A model generated the notes under the pieces. That model was not told the origin of the DNA. It was given only the letters and a program-made list of their open reading frames with translations, and ran no database searches. Position numbers and translations under genes: made by a program. This document shows, in pieces, positions 34,246 through 45,366 of a DNA stretch of 64,000 nt. Source of the DNA: Actinernus sp. WN-2022 (Eukaryota; Cnidaria; Anthozoa; Actiniaria; Actinernidae); assembly GCA_030867875.1 (NCBI GenBank), contig JAOWCC010001634.1, positions 99,241,321 through 99,305,320 of the forward strand. Reading direction: 5' to 3'. Numbering within the stretch: position 1 is the stretch's first letter; each line of letters opens with the position of its first letter.

Positions 34246-34644
34246 TAACCAATCACAAGTTATTATCTCAGACATAGTGTGATATACCTATATGTTATGT
34301 GTCTAATTGGTATCTTAGTTGTGACGTCTGCGTTGAGATTCTTCAATCACATGCACTTGTCTAATCTGTGTGGTATTAATGCGTACTAAGATGGCAGCAT
34401 ACGTTAATATCGAGAAATAGAGAATATACGTTAGTACTATGGATCCTGATATAATACCTATAACTACAATCCTTTAATGTGATGCATAAATACATAAATA
34501 CACGTTTCTCTAATAGGGCGTTGAAATGTAAAAAATACGATTAAAAAATAGTACAACAAAACTGCTTTAATCCGGAAAAAAGCGGTAGAAACCGATCATT
34601 CAATATAACGTATAAATACGATAAATAAAATTCTCGTAGCATCC

Positions 34645-34764
34645 AAACTGCCGTGTTTTGGCCCACGTTGCATTTTTTTGTTGTATTTTATGATAACGAA
34701 CCCGAAGGGTGAGATGTCATAAAATACAAAAAAAAAATGCAACGTGGGCCAGAACCGGCAGTTT
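34645..34764. repeat. Hairpin MITE, ~45-bp arms
   Basis: The left arm has AAACTGCCGTGTTTTGGCCC and GTTGCATTTTTTTGT; the right arm has ATGCAACGTGGGCC and CCGGCAGTTT. A further inner pair is TATTTTATGA/TCATAAAATA. Noncoding. Confidence 0.75.
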
Positions 34765-34800
34765 GTATACTACTGTTGGAATAGATTGCTAGCCTGTACA

Positions 34801-34842
34801 CAGACCTCCGTAATTCCTTCAAAGGAAGGAAAAGGAGGTCTG
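34801..34842. repeat. Short hairpin
   Basis: CAGACCTCC and GGAGGTCTG flank an inner TTCCTT/AAGGAA pair. Perfect outer stem of nine. Confidence 0.7.
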
Positions 34843-35636
34843 TACTACGGATGAGTTAATCGTGTTCTAGGTCAAGTGGATAGTCACAGGAATGTTGTAA
34901 CCAGTCGCTGATTGGCTGGTGCCTCATAGCGGGTGCTTATTGGCTTAGCGGTTATGTTGACCTTAGTTCTGGCTCCGTGGGAAAATCCGAGCTCGATTCA
35001 CTCTGATTTGGAATTGTATGAAGACGAATTGCTATGTCATTTTGTGTCCTGTGCTCGGTTAATATCGAGAAAAAAATGATAAGAATATCGTTCATGGAAC
35101 TGCTGCATTTCAAGTCTGGGAAGAAATTATCGGCCTCAACATAAATGCAGAAAGTGCCTAGGAAGTTTGAAAGAATTTGCAGGGAACAAACAAAATTATT
35201 CTTCAGATATCGTCTAGTTCTTCAAAACGAAAAAAAGTCCATGTTCAAGAGCTCTTTTTACACTGAAAGCGAATGGCTGTGGGAGACGATCAACCAGAAG
35301 CAATATCGATAGCCTCGGCGGTCAGGCGAGTTGCTACGAGCGCGACTTCTCAAACCTCGAGTTCACGTGGTACTCAAACTCTCGAATTCATCCAATCTTC
35401 CACTTCCTCTAGGAAAGAAAGATTTCTAAATCCCTTCCATTGAAGAGATTACGGAGGCCTGTCTATAGGCTATCGAAGAAGGGAATTTATTTTATTTTCC
35501 CCGCTTCCCAGCGCGTCCTCCCTCTTTGTCTCTTGCATTGCCGTTAACAATAGGAAATGAACAATCTGAAATCTACAATGTGTACCGTCTATAGCGTTTC
35601 TCGGCCAATGGAAATCGAGATGTAATTTATGCAAAA

Positions 35637-36420
35637 TTATGCCGGAACACGATTAACGACAGTATAGCACAGACGTCCCTTCCCGAGTTTTGAGGGGAGA
35701 CGGACGGCTGAACACAGGCTATAGATTGCCAAATTGTTTAAGGAGAAGTTGAAGGTACGTAAGCCATAGTTCGTTTTCGTAAGGGGTCGAAAAGTAAGTA
35801 TGAGTTTCAGATGCATGTATAACGTATATAGAAAAGATATTTGGAGTATTAGATTTGTCAATAGAGATTTTATGGCCAAATATTGAGAATTTTAATTTAT
35901 AAATATTATCAAGAGAAAACGCTCCTGGCAGATTAAAATAAGGATTGCACGCAGTAGGGAAAACGCCAAAGAAAATACTGCGAATGCATTGTTTTGTTTT
36001 GTCTTAATTTTAGTTAGTTTACTTTTAAGTATTACCCAACTCATAATTCCATATTGTAAATATGTATGTATAAGTGTGTAGTAAAGTTGTCTAAGCATTT
36101 GATAATTAAGGAAATATCTGAGCTCATTAATAATGTTTTTTATATATTTTGTTATTTATATGTCGAAGTTGAGGTTTTATATATATTCCCAAAATATTTA
36201 ATATAGCTTTTCTGTTGAATGTTAACTATATTAATTTGGAGTTTTTACGAGGTGATGAGATTATCATGTAATTTCTTTTCTTAAAGTTAACAGACTGTTT
36301 ATTCTATTAGATGTTGGAATTCCTCATTTATAACTTTCTCCAATTCTTTTGGGTCATCACAGGAATAGAACAAGTTAGTATCATCTGCTAAACAAATGAA
36401 TCTTCCCACTCAACCGAAAA
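35637..36420 (-). pseudogene. LINE RT fragment (family of the 40-44 kb LINE)
   Basis: Read leftward from about 36420: LADDTNLFYSCDDPKELEKV (RT catalytic block), then LRQLYYTLIHTYLQYGIMSW and SKLTKIKTKQNNAF, matching the C-terminal half of the LINE at 40.4-43.7 kb. Several stops. 5'-truncated remnant. Confidence 0.75.
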
Positions 36421-36689
36421 GCACTCTTTTGAAGGGTGCTACTTGGTGATTGACATAGTACAGTTAAATAGACAAACCGCGCAAACGCTTACGCAATCAA
36501 TTTACTTTGGTGAGCACCACTGATTTTTTCATTTTTGGTCTCGATCTGCTTTAAAATGATTTCTTTTTGAAAAAATAACATTTCATCGTATTCTTTACTT
36601 TATAAAACTGGAAGAAGATAAACTAATTACAGTGATTTATAGGTTTCTATAGTTTGTTGCAAAACAACGCGAATACAAAATTATTAGCG

Positions 36690-37798
36690 AGAGACAATAC
36701 AATAGACAATACAATAACTTTTATTTAAACACGATAAAAGATTAAAGCGTTGTCGCTTGTAGGGTCGTGTATAATACTAAAATAAACTAGTTTACTATAT
36801 ACAAATTTCACATTAAAATGCTAACTATATATAATATTGTTAAAAACGAACTATTTAAAATTACACTAATATATAAGTAAAAATCTCTTATGTCCATATT
36901 ATTGTTATTAATCATCTATTTTTAAAATTAATAATTTAGTAATATATAAAATATCGTTATTGTGAGGGGCAGTTTGCGGTGATTCAGCACCAAAATCTAA
37001 ATTATGCAGGGCCTGTGATTTACTAGCCATACTGGTACAGTTCTTTACATTAGAGGTCTCCAGTAAGTCAGAAGTGAGCAGGTTCCACACAATTGCCGCT
37101 CAATGTGCTATCGAATTCTTCATGTAAAGCTATTGAAGCGTGGCATTATAACCCTGTTCCTGTTACGTAAATTGTGCGTTCTGTCACTCTTAACTAGAAT
37201 ATGGTCCATAGAAGCTGGGGTGCACTCCTAGAAAATTTTATATGCTAGTGTAGCTAACCTTACTTTGTATATTGAGCATAAATGGTCCCATTTTGCTTCC
37301 TTGAGGACGTCTACGGAAGGCATATCTCGCGTAAGGCCGTATATTAGCCTAGCAGCTCTACAATGAAATGATTCTAAGGCGTTGAAGCCATCCTTATTGG
37401 TGCATAAAACTCCTCCAGATCGGTAACGCATATATTACGGAAGGTAAAATTATCTTAGAATAAAAATCCAAAAGCGTATGGCGTGGTAGAAACCGGCTAC
37501 GTTTTAACAAATTTAACTTATTGGCCCAGTGTATGACGGGTCCATGTAAGTTTGTTATCAATGGTGGCACCTAGCAGCCTTGAGTGGGTCACCCATTTTA
37601 TATTGTGGTTCCCAAGAGACAGGGCGTTAAGCGGGCCGATGAAGCTGCCTCGATGTAAGATCATGGCCTCGCACTTTTTGGGATGAGGTATGAGGTAATT
37701 TTTCAAACTCCAATCCACGAGTTCCTTTAGCGCCTTGTTGAGCATATTCGTGATGGAGTCCACCGGCTCGCCTACACAATAAATGGTCGTATTATTCA
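36690..37798 (-). pseudogene. CR1-like LINE RT fragment, interrupted by another retroelement
   Basis: Read leftward: NNTTIYCVGEPVDSITNML, LKNYLIPHPKKCEAMILH, HSRLLGATIDNKLTWTRH, then after breaks SFHCRAARLIYGL. This is the RT region just after the catalytic DD and the C-terminal tail. The fragment starts exactly at the poly-T run 37799-37820, so sequence upstream of it was displaced by insertion of the next element. Confidence 0.75.
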
Positions 37799-38835
37799 TC
37801 TTTTTTTTTTTTTTTTTTTAAGATCGTTTATTTCGATACCTTGATTGCAGTTAAAAAACTGAATTACTAAGGTTTACACATGTTCTAAAATATAGTAAAT
37901 ATAAAAAATAAATATAGAATATAAAATATATGTGCAATGTATGCAACTACTTATTTGATACTAATGAACTATTAACTACATTATACTTAATTCCTTGCTA
38001 ACAGAGGGAATTATAACGTTCGGCGCTGGATATTATAAAAGTGTTTTTGAACCGGTTCGTCTTACATAAGGGCAAAGTAAAAGGCCTAACATATCTTAAA
38101 GATCTAATTAAATTAATGTTATTTTATGTGGAACTAAGGCATATAACTGACCTTGAGGGTGAGCTAAGATTTTACGGAAAAAGCTGTCACAAAGTTGTAA
38201 TCTCCGTTCTGAGAGTTTGCTTAAACCCGATAACTCGAGTGCTAAGGAATAAGAAATGTCATAACCATAGATGATCTTCATGGCACGTTTTTGGATGCGT
38301 TCCAAGGCAGTATTCAAATACTCAGGAAGTCCATAATGAAAAACCTGGCAAGCATATAAAGTAATCGACTGACTGTATATAAAGAGATCCAGAGACCACT
38401 GCCTCAGGTAAGTCGTGAAAAGTGTCGGCCCCAGCACAGACCATTGCGGAATTCCATACGTTACGTTGGAGTACTCGGACGATTCTCCGTTAATAACGGT
38501 GAACTGTTTTCTCTCACTAAGATAATCTCTTAGCCAATCAAGCAGATTTCCTTAATGCCAAAATTATGATCAAGCTTGTGAATTAGTAGTTTGTGAGAGA
38601 TGCTGTCAAAGGCTTTTTGAAAGTCAATAAAGGCCACACCCACGACAAGTTTGGAGTCGATAGGTCGTCTTCAGGTCTCCGTAAGGTGCACCAATAATAA
38701 GTCGGTAGTGTCCCTTGCGATAAGCCCACTGATAGTCGGGTACGAGATGGTTTTGCGTGAAAGTATGATCTACAATTGTGTCGGTGATGCATGATTCTAG
38801 AATTTTACTCGGTACACTTAACATTAGACAGAGGG
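37799..38835 (-). pseudogene. LINE RT fragment with a poly(A) tail
   Basis: Minus-strand LINE ending in A20-22 (poly-T at 37799-37820). From its 5' side: SKILESCITDTIVDHTF, FIDFQKAFDSISHKLL (RT palm with DFxKAFD) and, after an internal gap, VFHYGLPEYLNTALERIQKR and SKLSERRLQLCDSFFRK at the C-terminus. 5'-truncated at the junction with the DIRS-like sequence, and internally deleted near 38440-38540. Confidence 0.75.
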
Positions 38836-40200
38836 CGATACTTCTCTACACCTGGAAGCTCTACCTATCGCTGCAGCCATTTCCCTTATGTAAAATTTCG
38901 CGCCGGGGAATGAGAGCGAAAAATAAGTACACTTTCCCATTAACGTCTGGAGAGATTTTAAAGGGATACTTGGTTTGTACTCGAGTACCGGTTCTCTGAG
39001 TTATGCGAATTTCTCTCGTTTGACTGTTGGTATCCTAAATAAAGGCTTGAGCCTGGGAATCGACGATCATTCCCAAGTATTTAATCTGAATTGTTGGATT
39101 AAGCACACATTTAGAGAGACCCAGGAAATATCGCAAGTTCACCAGCACCCTGCCAACGATGAATATAATGCAGCCCTGGCGGATTGGCAGCTATAATCGG
39201 GAGTTCTCTCAGATAAAAGGCGTGACCAATACCCCTCTGGGGAACATAGTTCTCCATCGAGGCGGTCGTCAATGTATAACGAACAAGCAACTCCAAGCTC
39301 CCTGAAGAAGTGTGTAGGGCCAAGTTCAACCGCTTGGTATACAAAAGGAGAATTCTTCCACCCAAATGGGAGGGTTACACCGACTAGCCACCACCCATGC
39401 CACTCAATCCCGAAATATTGTGATTCCTTTGAAAGTAATATGTGGTCGTAACCAGACTTGGTCATGTAAGATCTTGCTCATGTAAGAGTTGGTGTACACA
39501 AATCTAGGGACTGCCACCATAGTTTCGAGGGAGAAGAGTGTATCCACCATCCATAAGTTCAGGAACCTCGCATCAATACATAACCTTGGTTTTTTGGGCT
39601 CAACCGTCAATGGGAAAACAAGGTGTGGAGGTGAAACCTCACCCACCCTTCCCCAATGCGAATCGCCCCCGTCTCTAAGCGTTCCATGACCCAGTAACGA
39701 ACTGTGAGAAAACTTTGCACGAAGGATGGTTCTTAAAAACCTTTGGAGGTGGTACCCTGGAGTTGTACGGGACACCCTTTGAACGTCTGCATGAACTTTC
39801 GAACGTCAACACCAAAAGATAGCCATTCTAATACGTTTTCGTTTGATTCATAACCCCTCAAAATAATTTCCCAGAGGTTCCTAGGGCACCCTAACTCGCC
39901 AGCTTTGAAGGTTTTGGGGTGTCGGAACGACGAATCGTGCATGTCGGGTATTTATCCAGAAACTACTTTGTGAATGCTTTGTAAGACTTTTTCAGGTTCT
40001 GTCATTTTCTCCGAACTCGGGTTTCGCTCTAGATCCACCCAATGTATGTTCCTTAATTTGCTCCGATTTTCCGCCGTTAGAGGACTGAATTCCCATGGTT
40101 CACCCTCGAGGCGTTCGGTTTGGAACTAGGAAGCAAAACGGCCAAAACCCACTTTAGTCTATTGGGTATGGATTAGAGGCCGAAAACCCGAGTTCAGAGA
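38836..40200 (-). pseudogene. DIRS-like retroelement: RT segment
   Basis: Read leftward: VFPLTVEPKKPRLCIDARFL, then TKSGYDHILLSKESQYFGI, VTLPFGWKNSPFVYQ and LYIDDRLD. These are the RT blocks of DIRS/Ngaro-type elements (SGY, LPFG, YIDD), clearly different from LINE RT. Downstream, LMGKCTYFSLSFPGAK and KFYIREM follow, as in DIRS RT/RNase H. Broken by frameshifts near 39470 and 39735. The matching gag-like part lies at 43970-44500, on the other side of an inserted LINE. Confidence 0.75.
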
Positions 40201-40388
40201 AAATGACCACCATAGCCCAACAATTGGACACACAATGGTAAGATCTTTCTTCGTGAATCGGAAGTATCTAGATCATTTAACTTTTCCACTCACGAGGCTT
40301 TTGAAGAATTTTTGGACAATTATACAGCAACGACATAAACATTATACCCTGTATTTATATCTAATACTTATCAAACTTGTAATATGAA

Positions 40389-41846
40389 ATGTGTACTCGA
40401 CTTTATGGCTTGAATCTCCTCCCATTTTTTAATCTCAATGACGTTGAATTCAATGCTTTAAATGGTAGCTGGGGCAATGAACTAGATTTGGATATTGATC
40501 TCTATAATTTACTTCCTAACCCAGATAAATTCGATGAAAACGATTGTGATGCTATGCTCTCAACACCTTTTTCCCTATACTATTCTATCGACAAATTGAA
40601 TAGGGCTCTTGAAAGAGCTAGTAAGAAGTCTTTGGTATTCTTCCACTGCAATATAAGAAGCCTGCCTAAAACATTTACTCTCTTGCATGATTTGTTATAT
40701 TCTCTTATGGTCAAACCTGAGATCTTAGCAATAACTGAAACTAAATTAAATGAGAGATCGGTATCCAATATCAACCTTCCCTCCTATACTTTTTTCCATT
40801 CTGACTCAGTTACTGCAGCTGGAGGTGTAGGTTTATACATATCAAACAATCTTGAAGTAATTAGTAGGCCAGATATTTGTTTTAATATGTCTCTGATTGA
40901 ATCCTGCTGGGTAGAAATTAATCCAGGTCATAATAAGGCTCATATTATTGTTGGATGTGTCTATAGACACCCCACTGCTGATTTATTTCAATTTGCCTCA
41001 CAATTGGAAGATATACTTAAAATGCTTAACCTAAACAAATATCAAGCCTACATTCTTGGGGATATGAACATTAATTTTTTGAAATTTACTAGCCATATCC
41101 CTACTGAGGAATATTTAGATATGTTATATTCTAATAATTTCCTTCCAATCATTACCAAACCAACTAGAGTAACGAACCACACTTCTACACTCATTGATCA
41201 TAACTACACTAATACTCCAACTGAGCAGATTATTCCTGGTAAAGCGACTGTGGACATATTTGACCATTTGCCAATATTTTGCATTGTTGATATCAATATT
41301 AAAAGAAAAAATGAAAAGAAATATTTCAGAGACTATGCTAATTTAGACACTGGCCTTTTTCTTCAGGACATAAATTCTATAAACTGGAATGACATACTTA
41401 GTCAAAATAAGAGCCTACATGATAAAACAAGTGAAGCAATTAATGCTGTTAATCTTGTAGTAAATAAGCATGCACCTATAAAGCTACTTCCTCGGAGTAA
41501 AATGAAACAATTTACTAAACCTTGGATAACAAATAGAATTTTAAAATCAATTAAAAGCAAACAAAAAATGTATCGTACACACTTTCTCAGTAACAATCCA
41601 CTAAAAGTTGAAGAATATAAACTCTATGCCAATCGACTCAATTATATAAAGAAAATAAGCAAAAATAATTATTATACTAAAACTTTTGCATCCTACAAAA
41701 ACAACCTTAAGTCAACTTGGAAACTTATTGGCACCTTAATAAACCGTAAAGCCAAGGGACAAGTATTTCCAACAAGGCTTATTCGAAACAATAAAACTTA
41801 CACTAATCAGCTAGATGTAGCTAATCAATTTAATGATTTTTTGTAA
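40389..41846 (+). CDS. LINE ORF2 N-terminal part: EEP endonuclease
   Basis: 485 codons from ATG 40389. Endonuclease blocks in order: FHCNIRSLPK (about 85-95), AITETKLNE, GGVGLYISNN, VGCVYRHPTADL, LGDMNINFLKF and FDHLPIFCI (catalytic Asp-His). It then continues through the linker (PWITNRILKSIKSKQKMYR) to FNDFL and a stop. The break is a one-base slip in the T run at about 41838-41843; shifting frame gives FVNVGPSLASHIP and continues into the RT frame. The endonuclease itself looks intact. Confidence 0.85.
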   Translation: MCTRLYGLNLLPFFNLNDVEFNALNGSWGNELDLDIDLYNLLPNPDKFDENDCDAMLSTPFSLYYSIDKLNRALERASKKSLVFFHCNIRSLPKTFTLLHDLLYSLMVKPEILAITETKLNERSVSNINLPSYTFFHSDSVTAAGGVGLYISNNLEVISRPDICFNMSLIESCWVEINPGHNKAHIIVGCVYRHPTADLFQFASQLEDILKMLNLNKYQAYILGDMNINFLKFTSHIPTEEYLDMLYSNNFLPIITKPTRVTNHTSTLIDHNYTNTPTEQIIPGKATVDIFDHLPIFCIVDINIKRKNEKKYFRDYANLDTGLFLQDINSINWNDILSQNKSLHDKTSEAINAVNLVVNKHAPIKLLPRSKMKQFTKPWITNRILKSIKSKQKMYRTHFLSNNPLKVEEYKLYANRLNYIKKISKNNYYTKTFASYKNNLKSTWKLIGTLINRKAKGQVFPTRLIRNNKTYTNQLDVANQFNDFL

Positions 41847-41848
41847 AT

Positions 41849-43468
41849 GTTGGCCCATCTCTAGCTAGTCATATTCCTAATGTTCCGAACAATAACCCAA
41901 CTCAATTTATTGATCAGTCTCCATCATCTAGTCTTTTTATGTCCCCAGTTACTGAATCTGAAGTGTATTTGATGTTCTCTTTACTAAATGAAAACAAAGC
42001 CTCAATTGACATACCCAATAAACTGATAAAAATTGCAAGTAAACCTCTTTCAATACCATTTACACTAATTTATAATGAATCAATTATAACAGGTACTGTG
42101 CCTAATATCTTTAAAATTGCAAGAATAACACCAATTTACAAAAGTGGTATTTCAACAGACCCAGGTAACTATAGGCCTATAGCCTCGCTATCCTCCTTTT
42201 GTAAAACTTTAGAAATAATTATTTTCAATCAACTTATATCTTTCTTAAACAAACATAATGTTTTATTCCAATATCAATTTGGCTTTAGAAAAGGTTTTTC
42301 TACTGAACAAGCACTTTTGGAAATCACTGATGGTCTAAAACTTGGGATTGACAATAAACTTATTACGTGTGGCATTTTTCTTGACTTCTCCAAAGCTTTC
42401 GATACTGTGAATCATGAAATTCTGCTAGCTAAACTTTACAAATATGGAATAAGAGGAATTGCTCATGACTGGTTTTCTAACTATCTTCAGAATCGGAAAC
42501 AATTTGTTAAAATTGGTAATTCACATTCTTCCATGTTAGATATTACCTGTGGTGTACCACAAGGTTCTACTTTAGGACCTCTACTATTCCTACTTTATAT
42601 AAATGATATGCCGAATTCTGCAAAGAAACTCTCATTTCGAATATTTGCTGATGACACCAACATATTCTATACTTGCAATAACCAAAAGGAACTGGAATCT
42701 GTCATAAATAGTGAATTGAAATATGTACTTAATTATTGTGTTATTAATAAATTATCACTTAATCTTAAAAAGACTAACTATATGCTCATTACCTCACCTA
42801 GGACCACTGCAAAAATTAGCATGACCACACTTAAAATGGAACAGAAAAGCTACATTAAGTATCTTGGTGTATACATTGATGACCATTTAAATTGGAATAC
42901 TCAAATTAAACTTATTAATAATAAAATTTCTAAACATTTTGGAATTATAAACAAATTACGACATTATGTAGACCTAAAAACAATTAAACAAATTTACTAT
43001 ACTATGATTTATCCCTATCTAAACTATGGTTTAATGAGTTGGGGCAATACTTATAAGACTAAACTGTCTAAAACATCCACTAAACAAAACAAATGTATAC
43101 GTAGTATCTTCGCTAACCAAAGAGAAAGTGCTATTCCATTTTATCTAATACTCGGAATTCTAAAATTGGACAATATCTTTAAGTTTAAAATGGCCAGCTT
43201 TGCTTTTCAAATAATTAACAACAAAGCCAAAATTCCTGCTGTTTTTCATGATATTATCAAACCAGTTTCTGATGTCCATTCGTATAATACCAGGTATTCT
43301 GCAAATAAAAATCTTTACAGACCATTTTTACGAACGAATTGTGGCCAACACACTTTTAAGTTTATGACTTCTAAAATATGGGAGAACATATCAATTACGA
43401 TCAAAAGTTTAAATTTTAATAGTTTCAAAATGTGTTACAAACAATATTTATTAAGTAATCAACAGTAA
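41849..43468 (+). CDS. LINE ORF2 C-terminal part: reverse transcriptase
   Basis: An open frame of at least 509 codons from 41939, extending back to the slip at about 41840. RT blocks: ARITPIYKSG, NYRPIASLSSF, YQFGFRKGFST, GIFLDFSKAFDTVNH, CGVPQGSTLGPLLFLLYI, FADDTNIFY (catalytic DD) and KYLGVYIDDHLNW. The C-terminal tail includes FKFMTSKIWENIS. All catalytic residues are present. No ribonuclease H follows. Apart from the single upstream slip, the LINE would encode one protein of roughly 1025 aa. Confidence 0.88.
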   Translation, partial: VGPSLASHIPNVPNNNPTQFIDQSPSSSLFMSPVTESEVYLMFSLLNENKASIDIPNKLIKIASKPLSIPFTLIYNESIITGTVPNIFKIARITPIYKSGISTDPGNYRPIASLSSFCKTLEIIIFNQLISFLNKHNVLFQYQFGFRKGFSTEQALLEITDGLKLGIDNKLITCGIFLDFSKAFDTVNHEILLAKLYKYGIRGIAHDWFSNYLQNRKQFVKIGNSHSSMLDITCGVPQGSTLGPLLFLLYINDMPNSAKKLSFRIFADDTNIFYTCNNQKELESVINSELKYVLNYCVINKLSLNLKKTNYMLITSPRTTAKISMTTLKMEQKSYIKYLGVYIDDHLNWNTQIKLINNKISKHFGIINKLRHYVDLKTIKQIYYTMIYPYLNYGLMSWGNTYKTKLSKTSTKQNKCIRSIFANQRESAIPFYLILGILKLDNIFKFKMASFAFQIINNKAKIPAVFHDIIKPVSDVHSYNTRYSANKNLYRPFLRTNCGQHTFKFMTSKIWENISITIKSLNFNSFKMCYKQYLLSNQQ

Positions 43469-43735
43469 TTTTCATTCTCGTTCTGTCTATTAATTTCTCT
43501 TTTACTGTCTAGTATTTACTTAAATCTACCTTGCTGATGTTTGTATTTACTAAACTTAGGCTGTCACCGCATTTTTATTCTTCTCAAAGGTAGTGGTCAA
43601 CACGAAAGCTTTGCTACTTTGACCACTACACACCATACTCTATAGAACACTTAAGCCGCTTTCCGTATTTATTTATCCTTTTTATACATAAACATTATTT
43701 ATTGTTACAACTAATAATCAGTGTGCAAATAAAAT

Positions 43736-44500
43736 GACATTGAACTTGGGCATGCCTAATGGCAAAACGCTTGTGGGGCATTTCTCTGATCTCGAGCCAC
43801 CAATCTCTGTCATCATACAGACCAATAGAATCATACAAAGTGGAGGAGGCAGAACAGACCACCCCTTACTGCTGCACTTTATTCTGTAATCCGATCATTA
43901 TATAAGTACCTATCAGTCATGCCTTCGATAATTTGACATATTTAAGTTTAATCACAATGCTTTATGTGCGCCTGTCAGGGCATGATTGGGAGATATGTCC
44001 CTGCTGCTCGCACACCCAGCACTTCGCAGGCGCTCGTGGCATTCTGCCACCTCACCTTCGGTAGGGGAAATTGCGCGTCCGTCCCCCAAACTGCTCGCGT
44101 CTGTCTACGGGCGTATCTGTCGTTGCCTTGGCGATCACTTTCGCAACCTCGGCTTCTTCCTTAGATAGACGCTACCAGCCTGATGGGTATTTGTTGGAGA
44201 GAGGCTTCCCCGATTATAGGGCGGCATTGGCGCAGAACTATTGAATAACGATTTGCCCTGTCGTCTCTTTTGTCCCTGGCAATGTTTGCGACCTCTTGCA
44301 GAGCAGCCATGGTGGCGTAAGCGTCAAACAGAGCCGCGGGATGCGCGATCAGGAGTTGCCAGGATGCCATGGCTGATTCAACCGTGGAGGCATCCGATTT
44401 CCGCTTCCATTCATCGAGATCTTTACGAATTTCCTTCACGGTTACGGCTGAAACCTATGGGAAAACAACACAACGGGCGCTCATCGCCCTTGCGTAAAAA
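43736..44500 (-). pseudogene. DIRS-like retroelement: gag-like segment with CCHC knuckle
   Basis: G+C-richer than its surroundings. On the minus strand, an open frame at 44439-44161 (VKEIRKDLDEWKRKSDAST and AALFDAYATMAALQEVANIA) is followed, after a frame change, by EEAEVAKVIAKATTDTPVDR. After one TGA comes CWVCEQQGHISQSCP (43980-44021), a C-x2-C-x4-H-x4-C zinc knuckle typical of retroelement Gag. Orientation and position match the DIRS-like RT at 38.8-40.2 kb. Confidence 0.65.
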
Positions 44501-44589
44501 CCGTAGTGTTTTTTCCTGAAGTTTCGCGCTTTTTACGTCACAGACCGCTCCCCTGGCCAAAATTACGAGACGGTCCTTGACCTGGTAAA

Positions 44590-44885
44590 TCATGCCACTA
44601 GTCTCTCAACCATCTCATGGCCCGTCGCAGACTACTCTGCTGGTCTGGTCTGCTTTTACGAACCCTCAACCGGTTCTAGACTACCGCATGGCCGGTCACA
44701 GACTACCCTCTGCTCTGGACCTGTTTTAAGTACCCTTTTCCGGTTCTAGACCACTGCGTCGCCAATCACAGACTACCCACTGGTCTGGACCTGCTTTTAA
44801 GAACCCTTTACCGGTTCTAGGCTACCGTGTGGCCGGTCACATACTACCCACTGGTCTGACTACCCCCAGGTCCTCGACCTGCTTT
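44590..44885. repeat. Degenerate ~70-bp tandem repeat, about four units
   Basis: The word CCGGTTCTAG recurs at 44670, 44740 and 44811, with CACAGACTACCC and TCTGGACCTG-type words at matching offsets. The units are only moderately similar. Noncoding. Confidence 0.8.
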
Positions 44886-45302
44886 TGCAATACCTGAATC
44901 TAAAATCCTTTCACTGGTCTGTGCCAGTGTCCACTATGCTTAAACTGATTCCCGAAATATTGATCTCATGAGCACTCGAGGTAAACTCAAATCCGTCTCA
45001 ACGGTTAGAATGATAATAACAATACGAATAATAATGATAAAATTTCACATCCAGGAGGCTTTTCACCGAAGTGATTTTTTGAAAGGTCCTTCCACCGTTA
45101 AACAAAACATAGGCGTCACAAACCAAGTATTAATGCACGACGTGTCATTAAATACAGAGAGAAAGCACCGAACAATAAAGTAATTGATACTAATAACAAG
45201 CGAATCCCAAGAATAGAAACATTAGCGAGCACATGGTCTAAACTGGCGCGAAAATATGAAATGATAAACTGTACAAATATTTTTAACATAGCGAGAAATT
45301 TA
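44886..45302. other. Intergenic stretch
   Basis: A+T-rich, with no gene, repeat or hairpin that I can support. Confidence 0.4.
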
Positions 45303-45366
45303 CCATAAGTTATGCACTAGTCAATTGAAACCCCGGCCCCCCGACCCCCGGGACATAGCGGGGCAT
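45303..45366 (+). repeat. Left outer inverted repeat, partner at 61664-61738
   Basis: Contains GCACTAGTCAATTGAAA, then a C-rich block and GACCCCCGGGACATAGC. The same segment is found inverted at 61664-61738. It may be an end of an older element that now contains most of 45.3-61.7 kb. Confidence 0.6.

Larger units (their letters stand above)
28475..34250. mobile_element. Compact palindromic element, candidate integrated plasmid or virus
   Basis: Outer arms 28475-29570 and 30679-31749 are inverted and nearly identical (about 1.1 kb; a 25-bp length difference and very few substitutions). They enclose a 1108-bp spacer. To the right, the unduplicated remainder of a long minus-strand gene continues to about 34245. 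One full unit therefore spans about 29571-34250, and 28475-29570 is a truncated inverted second copy. Coding is dense and convergent, and base composition is richer in G+C than the flanks. No terminal repeat or target duplication was found at 28475 or 34250. No transposase, capsid or polymerase is recognisable. I infer a foreign plasmid- or virus-like origin. Confidence 0.6.
34251..35500. other. Intergenic stretch with two hairpins
   Basis: No gene recognised. The hairpins at 34645-34764 and 34801-34842 are listed separately. The remainder is A+T-rich with no coding signal. Confidence 0.4.
40250..43735 (+). mobile_element. Nearly intact LINE inside the DIRS-like element
   Basis: Plus-strand LINE with an EEP endonuclease and reverse transcriptase in what was a single long ORF, followed by a ~270-bp 3' UTR with a hairpin (TAGTGGTCAA at 43591 pairing with TTGACCACTA) and AATAAA near 43726. 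DIRS-like minus-strand sequence lies on both sides, so this LINE inserted into it. The 5' end is not precisely fixed, and no separate ORF1 was found. Confidence 0.85.

Noticed and set aside
43964..44519. Plus-strand open frames in the G+C-rich patch
   Set aside because: The minus strand carries the CCHC knuckle and helical gag-like sequence; the plus frames are shadows.
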